A DNA stretch of 64,000 bases from Asticcacaulis sp. SL142 (GTDB lineage: Bacteria; Pseudomonadota; Alphaproteobacteria; Caulobacterales; Caulobacteraceae). Shown here piece by piece: positions 44,578-54,310 of this stretch. Both the position numbers and the translations under genes were made by a program. Numbering within the stretch: position 1 is the first letter of the stretch; each line of letters starts with the position of its first letter. The notes beneath the pieces are model-generated. The model saw only the letters and a program-made list of their open reading frames with translations. It did no database searches and had not been told where the DNA came from. The stretch covers positions 2,753,501-2,817,500 of the forward strand of contig NZ_CP113061.1 of NCBI RefSeq assembly GCF_026625745.1, in the 5' to 3' direction.

Positions 44578-45338
44578 TTGGCATTCCGTTTTTCATGCGT
44601 CCAAAATTCTGGTGGCGCGGGATATGGGATAGGCTCAATATCCATCAAATAAGCTTGAACCTCATAAGGCGGCGGCAAGGAGTCATCCCAGCCTTCAACC
44701 TTCAGCGTCGTGCCGCTCATTGCCGTTTTGGTCAGCTCATCCAAAACGTAATTGCCGAGGTCTTCCGAATACCGCATGGCGGCATCACCCGAACCAGCGG
44801 CAAGATAATTTTTGCCGTAGCCCCAGAACCGCGACAGGTTGGCGACGGCAATATCAGGCGCGAGCAATTGTTGCTTCGTTTGCAGTCTCACCGTTATATA
44901 CTGCTGCTGTATGCGCGTGGTGGCTTCGGCATAGACGCGGGCACGAAGGTAGGCAGCGTCGTAGAATTGCGTCGTCGCCATCAACCGCGTTTTGTATTGC
45001 TCTGCGTTTTGTTGAGAGACCAACTCGACCTTTTTGACATAGGTATCGAGTTCGGCTTTCTGCTGAGCAATTGCCGCCTCGACAGCCGCTTCAACACGGG
45101 ATTGATTTGCGCCTGAAAATGTGGACGGCTTAAACTGGTCAGGCGCGTACATTTCCAAACCCCACATCACGCCCGCACCCAACAACATGCAGCCCATAGC
45201 CAGCATTGAGGGTGATAAGCCTAAGCCTTTATGCGCGGGATATGGCGCGTTACGACGTTTGCGCCGTGGTGCGGGCACATATTCAATAGCGTCGAATTGA
45301 TGCCCGTTATCGTCATTGTTTTGGTAATGGTGTTCCAT
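44574..45338 (-). CDS. Single-pass membrane protein, coupling-protein partner
   Basis: A 254-residue protein with a basic cytoplasmic N-terminus (PRRKRRNAPYP), one transmembrane helix near residues 43-62 (SMLAMGCMLLGAGVMWGLEM) and an extended helical/coiled-coil periplasmic part (QSRVEAAVEAAIAQQKAELD). I recognise no family. Translational coupling with the anchorless ATPase suggests it supplies the membrane anchor or a channel contact. This is inference. Confidence 0.7.
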   Translation of the reverse strand: MEHHYQNNDDNGHQFDAIEYVPAPRRKRRNAPYPAHKGLGLSPSMLAMGCMLLGAGVMWGLEMYAPDQFKPSTFSGANQSRVEAAVEAAIAQQKAELDTYVKKVELVSQQNAEQYKTRLMATTQFYDAAYLRARVYAEATTRIQQQYITVRLQTKQQLLAPDIAVANLSRFWGYGKNYLAAGSGDAAMRYSEDLGNYVLDELTKTAMSGTTLKVEGWDDSLPPPYEVQAYLMDIEPIPYPAPPEFWTHEKRNAK

Positions 45339-46060
45339 TCTGATAGCCTCCTGAGTTTGAAAAATTCAGTGGCACTCAAAACATTTCTGCAAAAATGGAG
45401 TGGGGGAAAGATGTGGCAAGCAAGCAAAATCAGCCGAACAAATCTGCATCGACGTGAACCAAGAATCTGCCTAAACAAAATCTATCTCGCGTGTGGTGAA
45501 GGCATAGAGAAGCCGTCATCCAAACAGCGCATCACTTTCAAAACCCTCCAAAAGACTAAAATCTGGCTCTCGCAAGTTGTGTGCTTGACTACAATTCGCT
45601 GGGCTTCTTTTCGCAAACACAACTTGCCCAAGGAGACGCTGCGCTCTCCTGTGGGGAACCTCTCGCACTGGCGCTCCCATCTTTCCCATTCCCTCCCAGC
45701 CTCATCATCGCATACGCGGATATGACAGCTTAGGGTCACGGGTCGATGCTCGCACCAGAAAATCGTATCGCCGATTAACCACTCGTCAGGCGGAGATTTC
45801 ATTCTCCCCCGACACCCCCATGAGCGGAAGACTTCGTTCTCCCTGCACCCGTGACCAAGGGGCATTTCATAGCCCCTTTGGATACCCTCGACAAACCGTG
45901 CGCCGTTTTGATGCCGTCATGACTTTCGCGTCCTGAACCACGACAATGATGAGCGTTTCGCCGCTCCCCTTGACCCCACCGAGTTAAGGCGTGCCGCCCC
46001 AACAACCCTGCCTCTTTCAGAGAGACCACTGGAAGCCGTCAGAGCGTAGCCCTGAAATCC
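45339..46060. other. 722-base gene-poor region with inverted repeats
   Basis: No convincing gene is visible; frames here are Cys/Trp-rich and lack ribosome-binding sites. It contains an 11-bp perfect inverted repeat (GCAAGTTGTGT at 45572-45582 with ACACAACTTGC at 45617-45627) and a 10-bp one (GGTCACGGGT at 45734-45743 with ACCCGTGACC at 45847-45856). It could hold a transfer or replication origin, or a regulatory RNA. Confidence 0.5.
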
Positions 46061-49000
46061 CTATTGGTCAGCCGTTCTGATTTTATCGTATACCTGTTTC
46101 ACCAAATGCCCTGCCGCCATGTTGCGGAATGTCGGGTCATTCATGACCTTTGCGAAAATCTCTTCATTGCCTTCCATCCTTTCGATGAAAAGCCCTTCGA
46201 GCATTTTTTCAAATACGAGGTTGAAGTTTTCCAAGCTGTTGACCTTTGCCGCATCTTGAAGCCGCTCATTCAACATCGCGGCTTCTGCGACTTGGTCGAA
46301 GAACAGTTCGTCTGCCTTAGTGAAGTCAGTTCCGAACCGTTCATTCAATCGGTCAACCAGAAGCGAGAGCTGAACCATTTCATCTTTCGCTTCCGCAGTC
46401 CCAACGTCAGTCGGTCCTTTGAGCGGGTCAGCTTCGCCTTCATTCAGGTCAATTGACCCTTCGCTGATTTTTTGTAGGCGGTAATATTGCAAGGCCACAT
46501 CGTCATCGAGCTGATAGGTTGCGCCCTCAGACCGCCTTGGCAATTTCGCAATCAAAAATCTCAAATAGGTATAAAGTTTTTCGAGGCTTGAATCCTGATA
46601 CGGAATGATTTGCGACAAGAACATATACAGGTTGCGGAAGCTGATGAGCTGTCCTTTGAAAAGTTCTTTGTCGGCATCTCCCAAAAGCTTGAATGCTTCA
46701 ACCGCGCCATCCAAGATGGCGTTCAACTGTCTGTGGTCAGTGACGCTAGGCTCCTTTCGGTTTTTGAACCAAACCTCACAGAATGCGTCGACCTCTTCAT
46801 CGGAAAAGACCTTCCATTCTTCAATCTTGTGCTGGAGCTGGTAAAGCTGTTGCGGGTCGGACATGTCACCCATAGGGGTGACTTCGTAATAGGGCTTAAA
46901 TGCCGCGTAGATATCGGCAAAGTTATTCTTGAAGTCTAAGACAAACGTGTCGTCTTTACCCGCTGTGGTTCGGTTAAGCCGTGACAGAGTTTGCACGGCT
47001 TGAATGCCCGACAATTTCTTATCGACATACATCGAATGAAGAAGAGGCTGGTCAAATCCCGTCTGATATTTTTCCGCCACCAGAAGCAGCTTATATTCGT
47101 CTCGCCCGAAAGTCTCAGGCAATGCCGTTTCTTTGACGCCATTGTTCATACCGACTTCGGTGAATTGGCTACCTGCCACGGCAGGGTCATTTACCGTGCC
47201 TGAAAACGCCACAAGCGTTTTGATGTCCGTATAGCCTTTTTCTTTGATGTAGCTATCAAACGTCAGCTTATAGCGGACAGCGTGAAGGCGCGATTCCGTC
47301 ACGACCATAGCCTTGGCGCGACCGCCAATTTTGTGGCGCGTGAAGTTCCTAAAATGCTCGGTAATCAGTTCGACCTTTTGCGCGACATTATAGGGATGCA
47401 AGCTCATAAACTTTGTCATCTCGCGCACGGCTTTTTTCTTCGGCACTTCGGGGTCGTCTTCTGCCGATTTTATCAAGCCATAGAAGGTCTTGAAGGTCGT
47501 GTAGTTCGCTAGCACATCTTTGATGAAACCTTCTTCGATAGCTTGGCGCATACTGTAATGGTGGAAAGGGGCGTGCCCGTCTTCGCTTGGCTCATTGAAG
47601 ACCGCCAGCGTTTTAAATTTAGGGGTCGCCGTAAACGCAAAGAAGCTGATGTTTGGCTGGCGCGGACGTTTTAGCATTTCCCGTAGTAGGGCTTCACGCG
47701 CTTCAGGTGATAGATTTTCCTCTTCCAAGTCATCCATCATCTGTTCGGCGATAACCGACGCAATGCCGTCCTTATTCAAAACCTTACGCAATTCCATTGC
47801 GGTTTCGCCGCTCTGCGAGCTATGGGCTTCATCGACGATGACCGCGAAGCGCTTGTTTGCCGTGTTGATTTTTATGCCTTCACCTTTTTTGTCTAAGGTG
47901 TCTAAGGCTTGGGCAATGAAGGGGAATTTCTGAACCGTTGAAATGATAATTGGCACGCCCGTTGCCAATGCCTTGGCAAGCTGTTGCGTATTCTCATCAA
48001 TCTTTTCGACCACGCCTTGCTTGTGCTCGAACTGATAGATGGTGTCTTGTAACTGCTGGTCTAGGACGCGGCGGTCAGTGATAACGATGACCGTATCAAA
48101 AATCTTATTATCCGCATCGTCATGAAGACTTGATAGGCGGTGTGTAAGCCACGCGATAGAATTTGATTTCCCCGAACCTGCCGAATGCTGGATAAGGTAA
48201 TTATGCCCAGACCCCTTGGCTTTGGTGTTGGCAATCAGTTTGCGCACAACGTCTAACTGGTGATAGCGCGGGAAAATCATCGTCTCTTTGGTGACGGTCT
48301 TAATGCCCTTGTCTGTCGGGATCTTCTTGACCTCGACCTGCAAATGCAAAAACCGTTTGAAAATATCCATCAGGCTATCGCGGGATAAAACCTCTTCCCA
48401 CAAATAGGCTGTGCGATAGTTGCCAACGACAGGCGGATTGCCAGCGCTGTGATTATTGCCCCGATTGAACGGCAAGAAATAGGTGTTTTTGCCGTCCAGT
48501 TTTGTCGTCATGTACGCCGTGTCAGGGTCAACGGCGAAATGAACAAGGGCGCGTTCTTTGAATCTGAAAATCGGCTCACGCGGGTCGCGGTCGTATTGAT
48601 ATTGCCTTTTGGCATGTTCAACCGTTTGACCCGTCATCGGATTCTTCAGTTCCAACGTGACAATGGGTAGACCATTTATCGCCAGAACCATATCAAGCGA
48701 TAGGCTAGGGTCTTTGGGGCTGAAATGCACTTGGCGCGTGATGGTCAGGCGGTTTTTGCCGTAATCGTCCCATGCGCCTTTGTTCATCCCGCTATTGGGT
48801 GCGAAGTACGCCAGCTTGAACGTCTTGCCGAAAAACTTGAACCCATGCCGCAGGACATGCAACGCCCCCTTGGCAGACAGTTCCTTGCACAGCGCGTCAA
48901 TGAGCGAGCCTTGCGCCTTGGCGCCATAGAAGGCTTTGACCGCTTCATAATTTTTGGCTTGAGTTGACTCGATAAACGCTATGACATCGGCGGGGAAAAG

Positions 49001-49108
49001 GGCGGCTTCGGCATCATACCCTTTCGCATCGCCCTTGGCGTATCCGCCCGCATTCAACAGGTGGTGTTCAATTGCATCTTCAAATCTGGCTTCGGTATGT
49101 TTGTTCAT
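46061..49108 (-). CDS. hsdR: Type I restriction enzyme R subunit
   Basis: A 1015-residue HsdR. The N-terminal endonuclease domain (residues about 10-220) has the nuclease motif with Asp in LDMVLAINGLP and TLELKNP (Glu-x-Lys). The SF2 translocase follows, with Walker A SAGSGKSNS (near 310), Walker B DEAHSSQSG, SFFAFTATPKF and the helicase C-domain EKYQTGFDQP and QTLSRLNRT. It cleaves unmodified DNA at distant sites after translocation. Full length for the family. It is last in the hsdM-hsdS-nuclease-like-hsdR operon. Confidence 0.97.
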   Translation of the reverse strand: MNKHTEARFEDAIEHHLLNAGGYAKGDAKGYDAEAALFPADVIAFIESTQAKNYEAVKAFYGAKAQGSLIDALCKELSAKGALHVLRHGFKFFGKTFKLAYFAPNSGMNKGAWDDYGKNRLTITRQVHFSPKDPSLSLDMVLAINGLPIVTLELKNPMTGQTVEHAKRQYQYDRDPREPIFRFKERALVHFAVDPDTAYMTTKLDGKNTYFLPFNRGNNHSAGNPPVVGNYRTAYLWEEVLSRDSLMDIFKRFLHLQVEVKKIPTDKGIKTVTKETMIFPRYHQLDVVRKLIANTKAKGSGHNYLIQHSAGSGKSNSIAWLTHRLSSLHDDADNKIFDTVIVITDRRVLDQQLQDTIYQFEHKQGVVEKIDENTQQLAKALATGVPIIISTVQKFPFIAQALDTLDKKGEGIKINTANKRFAVIVDEAHSSQSGETAMELRKVLNKDGIASVIAEQMMDDLEEENLSPEAREALLREMLKRPRQPNISFFAFTATPKFKTLAVFNEPSEDGHAPFHHYSMRQAIEEGFIKDVLANYTTFKTFYGLIKSAEDDPEVPKKKAVREMTKFMSLHPYNVAQKVELITEHFRNFTRHKIGGRAKAMVVTESRLHAVRYKLTFDSYIKEKGYTDIKTLVAFSGTVNDPAVAGSQFTEVGMNNGVKETALPETFGRDEYKLLLVAEKYQTGFDQPLLHSMYVDKKLSGIQAVQTLSRLNRTTAGKDDTFVLDFKNNFADIYAAFKPYYEVTPMGDMSDPQQLYQLQHKIEEWKVFSDEEVDAFCEVWFKNRKEPSVTDHRQLNAILDGAVEAFKLLGDADKELFKGQLISFRNLYMFLSQIIPYQDSSLEKLYTYLRFLIAKLPRRSEGATYQLDDDVALQYYRLQKISEGSIDLNEGEADPLKGPTDVGTAEAKDEMVQLSLLVDRLNERFGTDFTKADELFFDQVAEAAMLNERLQDAAKVNSLENFNLVFEKMLEGLFIERMEGNEEIFAKVMNDPTFRNMAAGHLVKQVYDKIRTADQ

Positions 49109-49119
49109 GCGCTTCCCCC

Positions 49120-49731
49120 CTAATTAATTGTATTTACTGTGGCATTTTCTAAGCTTGATAAGTTTACACCGTCTACGTCATCAAAAAGATAGTGTCGTAT
49201 GGATGGATACCGAGCGAGATACCGCCCCGATATATCTAAATCAGGGGCGGGGTTTTCGCACGCCGTAAACACGAACTTAGATAATTGGATGGCGTGCGTT
49301 TCGCCGAGGTATGATGAAATCAATTTGTTCAACGTACAAACCCACGCTTCAGCCGCTTTGAGTTGTAGCATAATATTATCAAGTGGAATGCGTGTTCTTG
49401 CTTCCTTGAATTCAATACAATAGGCTTTGACTTGATTGTTTATGCTTTGAAAAATTATGAAATCACACCGCTTTGACCAAGGATGGCGCTCGTCTAAAAG
49501 AAAATTATATAGTGGGTTAGAGTCTGCATCCAATTTGACCGCTAAAATATCGCCATCAAACTGAAGAACTATTTTTCTTCGTCCAGTTCTATCTTCTAGT
49601 GCCTCAGACAAAGAAATTTGATTGGGCTGCAAACTTCTTGCTTCGGCAGCCAGACAGGTTTTGCCATACTTCTCTAGTTTGAGGTGGTTTCTTAATAGGT
49701 GGATGTAACCGTCTGCATTTATCGGCATCAC
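49120..49731 (-). CDS. PD-(D/E)XK-like protein within the type I RM operon
   Basis: A 203-residue protein inserted between hsdS and hsdR, overlapping hsdS by 4 bases (ATGA) and ending 11 bases before hsdR. A PD-(D/E)XK-type core is suggested by RCDFIIFQS (Asp near residue 88) and, after a short loop, YCIEFKEA (Glu-x-Lys near 107-109), followed by a helix with QLKAAEAWV. I know no standard type I component like this. Possible roles are an auxiliary nuclease, a regulator of restriction or an independent defence gene. Confidence 0.65.
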   Translation of the reverse strand: MMPINADGYIHLLRNHLKLEKYGKTCLAAEARSLQPNQISLSEALEDRTGRRKIVLQFDGDILAVKLDADSNPLYNFLLDERHPWSKRCDFIIFQSINNQVKAYCIEFKEARTRIPLDNIMLQLKAAEAWVCTLNKLISSYLGETHAIQLSKFVFTACENPAPDLDISGRYLARYPSIRHYLFDDVDGVNLSSLENATVNTIN

Positions 49732-51065
49732 ACCACCTTTATTTTGCCAGTTACGGCATTGGTTATTAAAGATGCGCGGTATTCTTTTAGTGATGAAATA
49801 GCAGCGCCTACTAACATTTCAGCATCTGAAGTTGTTTTAAGCTCAGTTCTCAAATAGGATACAATTTTTCCTTGTTCATCGATAGGTGGCATTCCTATTC
49901 TCATTTTCATGAGGTCGCCCTGAGTAATATTCTGCATACTGCCACTTGTGCCTGTAGCGATGGAAGCGATAATTGCGCGAAATAGTTTGCTATTAAGAAA
50001 ATAGTATAAAAATGGAGCACTTGCAGTTGCATTGCGCCAGAAAATTGTTTGCCATAAGCGGTCTGGAAGAAATAAATCAGTGTAATTTTCATCCACAAGC
50101 CCAACGGCTCCGACAAGTTCTGGAGTATTCATACGGCTTATAATAAGTTCTCCCATGCGAACAGGACAAGTTAGCCTTTCCTTCTCAGATTCATCGTATA
50201 CTGTTTTGTTTTCATAGGCATTGAAGACGCCACTAAAAACAGCACTTGTCTTTAATACGCCCTGTTGACCATCCTCTTTTGAAACGTCCATGGCATTTAC
50301 GCTAACGCCACTTTCAAGCTTCATGACCGCAGTAGATATTGGCTTCACCTCCCAATGCGCGGGGATTTGACCGAGCCAGTCAATGCCAGACTCTTTCATT
50401 TGGGCGCCGGGGTTTAGCCCCTTGGTGACAGCATGGGTGATGAGGGCTGTGCGCTTTTCCGCCAAGGCTTTCAGCAAGTCCTCTTTCTTGGCAATCAGCG
50501 CGTCAATCTCAGTCGTCTTTTCATCCAAAAATGCAGCAATAGCTTTTTGTTCGGTTTGGGGTGGTGCAGTAATTGGTAATCCAACCAAATCAGTTGGGTT
50601 TATAGCTGGGTAGCTTACCCCATTTGAATAGGCGACAACTTCGCCGAGGAAGCCTTCGCTTTGCAGGCAGTAACCTAGAAAATCAGGATTTAAATTGTCA
50701 CGAGGGCGGATGACAGCAAAACCCGTTGACACAATTAGATTTTCAATTGGGTCTCTTATGGGGGCTATTGCTTTAAGATAAGTTCGAACAGTCGAAATAA
50801 TGGTGTCGCCGTCCTTGACTATTCGACGCGCTCTTGAAGGTGATTTTTCAAAAATTAGCTCTTCAACATGTTTTATGCCGCTTATCAAATCTACGCTGGA
50901 AATATCAACATAGTTAATAACCATGTCTGGTTCAGTCGTATCGCCTAACGTTTCGTCATTGAATGACGCCAAATATTTTAGACGTTTGACACCCCACCCC
51001 TCAGGAATATCCCCAAGCCAAGGCACGCCGCTATCTTTGTATCGGTCATAGGCGGGGTATTTCAT
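49728..51065 (-). CDS. hsdS: Type I restriction S (specificity) subunit
   Basis: A 445-residue HsdS with two target-recognition domains. Each begins with the hallmark WLGDIPEGWGVKRLK (residues about 17-31) and WLGQIPAHWEVKPI (about 230-243), and each is followed by a conserved helix, QKAIAAFLDEKTTEIDALI after the first. The two domains read two half-sites of the recognition sequence. It overlaps the hsdM stop by 4 bases. Confidence 0.95.
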   Translation of the reverse strand: MKYPAYDRYKDSGVPWLGDIPEGWGVKRLKYLASFNDETLGDTTEPDMVINYVDISSVDLISGIKHVEELIFEKSPSRARRIVKDGDTIISTVRTYLKAIAPIRDPIENLIVSTGFAVIRPRDNLNPDFLGYCLQSEGFLGEVVAYSNGVSYPAINPTDLVGLPITAPPQTEQKAIAAFLDEKTTEIDALIAKKEDLLKALAEKRTALITHAVTKGLNPGAQMKESGIDWLGQIPAHWEVKPISTAVMKLESGVSVNAMDVSKEDGQQGVLKTSAVFSGVFNAYENKTVYDESEKERLTCPVRMGELIISRMNTPELVGAVGLVDENYTDLFLPDRLWQTIFWRNATASAPFLYYFLNSKLFRAIIASIATGTSGSMQNITQGDLMKMRIGMPPIDEQGKIVSYLRTELKTTSDAEMLVGAAISSLKEYRASLITNAVTGKIKVV

Positions 51066-53233
51066 GCCGTAACCTTTGCCAACAGGGTAATGATTTCGGA
51101 CTCAAGCGACTTTATATCGCCTGCTATAACGTCCAACGGGCGCGGCGCTTGATAGACATAGAAATGGCGGTTGAGTGGGATTTCATACCCGACCTTCGTT
51201 TTGGTATGGTCTAACCACGCGTCCTTCACGTGCGGTAAAACTTCACGCTTCAAATAGTCTTCACAATGGTCTTTGACCAATGTTAGCAACTTTGTGTTGT
51301 CCGCCTTACTGTCATACCCAATCGGCAGGGGTAGCGCGATATTGTCGGGTAGTGGCACTAATTCCGTGTCGCGCAATTCGCTATCGGATTCAGGTCTGCC
51401 TTTGGCATCCTTGCATACATCGGCGGTGTCATCGCGTTCAGACAGCGCGTTCAAAATCGCTTTTCTCAATGGAGGTTCGAGTTTATCCGCGCCCGCTTTT
51501 TTGAAGGCAGCATTGAGCGCATTTTCAAACTGGTCTCGGTTTTTATAAAGCTTTGCGGCATCAAGTGTGTTCAGAAGGGCTAAAATTTCTGCCTGTCTGC
51601 GTTCACCTTCGGCTTGTTCTGCCTTTATCGCTTTTTCGTCTTTGCGTTTTTGGCTGGTCGCCAAATTTTTGAACGCAGTCTCAGTGTGTAAGCGCTCAAT
51701 GCGTTCAGGTGACGCTTGGAAATTAAGCTGAAGTGGGCGTTCGACTGTGATTTTCAGATAACCAAAATCTTGGTTTCTGAAAACCTTTGAAGCAATCGCT
51801 TCTTTAGGCTCATTATTGCTCTGGAATTTGGATACTGCATCATCACCGAATTCAGCATAAAGGCGGGTGATTTCATTGATATGGTCGTCGGATAATTCAT
51901 TGCGTTTATTGCCAAGGCTTTTGCGCATTTTTTGAAAATGTTTTGTGGCATCAATTAGTTGAACCTTGCCTTTGCGCTCAGGGCGTTTGCGGTTTGATAC
52001 CAGCCAGATATAGGTGAAAATGCCTGTGTTATAAAACATCTGGTCAGGCAGGGCGACTACGGCATCAAGCCAGTCATTTTCAATTATCCATCGGCGGATA
52101 TTGCTTTCGCCAGACCCAGCATCGCCCGTGAAGAGGGGCGAGCCGTTAAAGACGATGGCTATTTTAGAGCCTTCGCCGCCGCGTTCGGGGGCAGCGTGCA
52201 TTTTGGAAATCATGTGCATCAAAAACAGCAATGACCCGTCATTGATACGCGGCAGACCTGCGCCGAAACGACCATTTTCACCAAGCGTCGTGTGCTCTTT
52301 TTCAACAACGGATTGCTGTGTTTTCCATTCCACGCCAAAGGGCGGATTTGCTAACATGTAGTGAAATTTTTTCTCGGCGTGCCCATCGCCTGATTTGCCG
52401 TCGCCCAGCGTGTCGCCGAAAATGATGTTATCGACAGGCTCATCCTTAATCAGCAAATCCGCGCAACAAATGGCATAGGATTCTTCGTTATATTCCTGCC
52501 CGTAAAGGTGAAGTTCAGCCTTCTTATTGTGGTCTTTGATATATTCTTCCGAGACGGACAGCATGCCGCCTGTGCCGCAGGTCGGGTCATAAATCGTGCG
52601 GGCGATACCTGCTTTGTAAACATCCTCATCAAACGTATAAACGAGGTGCGCCATGAGGCGGATGATTTCGCGCGGGGTAAAGTGGTCTCCCGCTTCTTCA
52701 TTTGCCTGTTCATTGAACTTGCGCACAAGCTGTTCAAACACATAACCCATCGCCATGTTATCGACCGTATCAGGGTGAAGGTCGATGTCAGCGAATTCTT
52801 TGATAATCAGATAGAGGCGATTGGCGTTGTCGAGCTTTTCGATTTCTTGTTCAAATTTGAACTTGTCGAAAATCTCTTTTGCCTTCGGCGAAAAGCTATT
52901 GATGTAGGTAATAAGGTTGCGAGCGATGTTATCGGGGTCGCCCAGCAGTTTTTGGAAATCATATTTGCTGGTGTTATAAAGCGCTTGTTCTCGTTTAGGG
53001 TCAGTCTTCTTACTCAAAATTGTAGCAATTGCATCGTCGCTATGCCCCTGCGCCTTCAGCTTCTCAAATTGCTCAAGAACCTTATCCTTGGTTGGTGCAA
53101 GCACCGAGTCCATTCGGCGCAATACGGTCATCGGCAACATGACCCGCCGATATTGCGGCGGGCGATACGGACCTCGTAGCTTGTTTGCAATATTCCAAAT
53201 AAATCCAACGAGGTCTTCGTGTTTGTTCGCCAC
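51062..53233 (-). CDS. hsdM: Type I restriction M (adenine methylase) subunit
   Basis: A 723-residue HsdM. It has the N-terminal HsdM helical domain (residues 1 to about 170), the SAM-binding motif DPTCGTGGML, the catalytic NPPFG of N6-adenine methylases, and a long C-terminal extension with coiled coils. It protects the host sites recognised by HsdS. It is the first gene of the operon, divergent from ardA across a 363-base region. Confidence 0.96.
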   Translation of the reverse strand: MANKHEDLVGFIWNIANKLRGPYRPPQYRRVMLPMTVLRRMDSVLAPTKDKVLEQFEKLKAQGHSDDAIATILSKKTDPKREQALYNTSKYDFQKLLGDPDNIARNLITYINSFSPKAKEIFDKFKFEQEIEKLDNANRLYLIIKEFADIDLHPDTVDNMAMGYVFEQLVRKFNEQANEEAGDHFTPREIIRLMAHLVYTFDEDVYKAGIARTIYDPTCGTGGMLSVSEEYIKDHNKKAELHLYGQEYNEESYAICCADLLIKDEPVDNIIFGDTLGDGKSGDGHAEKKFHYMLANPPFGVEWKTQQSVVEKEHTTLGENGRFGAGLPRINDGSLLFLMHMISKMHAAPERGGEGSKIAIVFNGSPLFTGDAGSGESNIRRWIIENDWLDAVVALPDQMFYNTGIFTYIWLVSNRKRPERKGKVQLIDATKHFQKMRKSLGNKRNELSDDHINEITRLYAEFGDDAVSKFQSNNEPKEAIASKVFRNQDFGYLKITVERPLQLNFQASPERIERLHTETAFKNLATSQKRKDEKAIKAEQAEGERRQAEILALLNTLDAAKLYKNRDQFENALNAAFKKAGADKLEPPLRKAILNALSERDDTADVCKDAKGRPESDSELRDTELVPLPDNIALPLPIGYDSKADNTKLLTLVKDHCEDYLKREVLPHVKDAWLDHTKTKVGYEIPLNRHFYVYQAPRPLDVIAGDIKSLESEIITLLAKVTA

Positions 53234-53596
53234 TGTAAATGTCCTGAATCATTAAAATTTCTAGGTTTGAACTTAGCCAGATTGGGGAACAAGGCAAAGG
53301 GGTTTTTATACTGCAATCCCTCATACGGCGAGTTATCCGCTGTTTAGGTTTAGGATTGAATTACATATTCATGAAAGGGAGGTCTTCGGGGCTTTGCCCC
53401 CAGCGCCCACAAGGGTCTTCGATGAACGGCTAAGACCGTATCCCCATTCTTCCTACGCCCGAAGATAGGCGGGCTGCGTGCAGAACGGGTGATACCCCTC
53501 GGTCTTATGCCGCCCTGTGTGGTTGCTACCCCCACGTTCGCCACGAGGCAAGGTTTCAGAACGAAACCCTAGCCCATAAAGAAGTGGACAGAGCAA
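53234..53596. other. Divergent hsdM/ardA promoter region
   Basis: Gene-free, GC-rich stretch. It contains a GGGGC-TTT-GCCCC hairpin (53388-53400) and a loose inverted repeat of TAAGACC with GGTCTTA. It must hold both divergent promoters and could be a target for coordinated control of restriction and anti-restriction. Confidence 0.45.
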
Positions 53597-54103
53597 ATGA
53601 CCCAACTACATGCACAACCCTATGACCTATCAGCCTATGGATTTTATTTTGAATCCGAAGCCGAATTTAACGATAAAGCCAGCAAGGCACGCAACGACTA
53701 CGGGCAACCCGTTGAAGAATTTGAAATTCAATTCATCGAAGGCGACGGCATCGACTGCGAACTATTTGAAGCCCTCAGCGTGAACCAATGCAATCTTGCA
53801 GGATATTTTCAGGCGGTGGATGAATGGGACGAAGACGACAAGGTGCGCGTGATTTTGCACCTGCGCGAAGGGATGCAATTTGACCTTGAAGCCCATGACC
53901 CCAAGTGTGATTTTTTGATGGATTTTTACGAAGACATGACCATGCGCGAACTCGCAGAAGAGTTTGTGAATGATGGCGTGTTTGGCGAAATCCCCAAAAG
54001 CCTTGAATATTATTTAGATTATGACGCTATCGCCCGCGACCTTTGCGCCGATTATTCAGAAGCGAGCGTGAACGGAAAAAACTATATCTATCGCTGCGAT
54101 TAA
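53597..54103 (+). CDS. ardA: ArdA antirestriction protein
   Basis: A 168-residue acidic DNA mimic of the ArdA family. The hallmark C-terminal segment is ELAEEFVNDGVFGEIP followed by YYLDYDAIARDL, and the chain is unusually rich in Asp and Glu. ArdA binds type I restriction complexes (HsdMS with or without HsdR) in place of DNA and protects incoming DNA during transfer. It is encoded divergently from the type I operon on the same element. Confidence 0.92.
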   Translation: MTQLHAQPYDLSAYGFYFESEAEFNDKASKARNDYGQPVEEFEIQFIEGDGIDCELFEALSVNQCNLAGYFQAVDEWDEDDKVRVILHLREGMQFDLEAHDPKCDFLMDFYEDMTMRELAEEFVNDGVFGEIPKSLEYYLDYDAIARDLCADYSEASVNGKNYIYRCD

Positions 54104-54234
54104 CACCGCAAGGAAAGCCAGCCGCGACGCTGGATTTCCAATATGACCTGCTCTTGGGGGTAAACCCCCGCCGCATCTTCGCTTACTCGAACCCGCCCGC
54201 CCGCATCCCCCGTTTGTAGTCGCGCCTATGGCGC

Positions 54235-54249
54235 GGGGCAACTTGCCCC
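54235..54249. repeat. GC-rich hairpin after ardA
   Basis: GGGGCAA-C-TTGCCCC is a 7-bp inverted repeat with a one-base centre. A similar GGGGG-TAAA-CCCCC hairpin lies at 54156-54169. Both are in the 207-base gap after ardA and may terminate or insulate transcription. Confidence 0.4.
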
Positions 54250-54310
54250 CAACAACCAAAAATAGGGTTGTTACACGAAGCCTCCATCATTTTTTCTCAG
54301 GAGGCTAAAC

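Noticed and set aside
45482-45865. A 127-residue minus-strand frame in the gene-poor region
   Set aside because: It is Cys/Trp-rich without a ribosome-binding site, and inverted repeats in the same stretch suggest a non-coding role.
52508-53179. A 223-residue plus-strand frame
   Set aside because: It is antisense to hsdM, which has all methylase motifs.
53350-53544. A 64-residue minus-strand frame between hsdM and ardA
   Set aside because: Composition is dictated by GC-rich hairpins; there is no ribosome-binding site and the region must hold two promoters.
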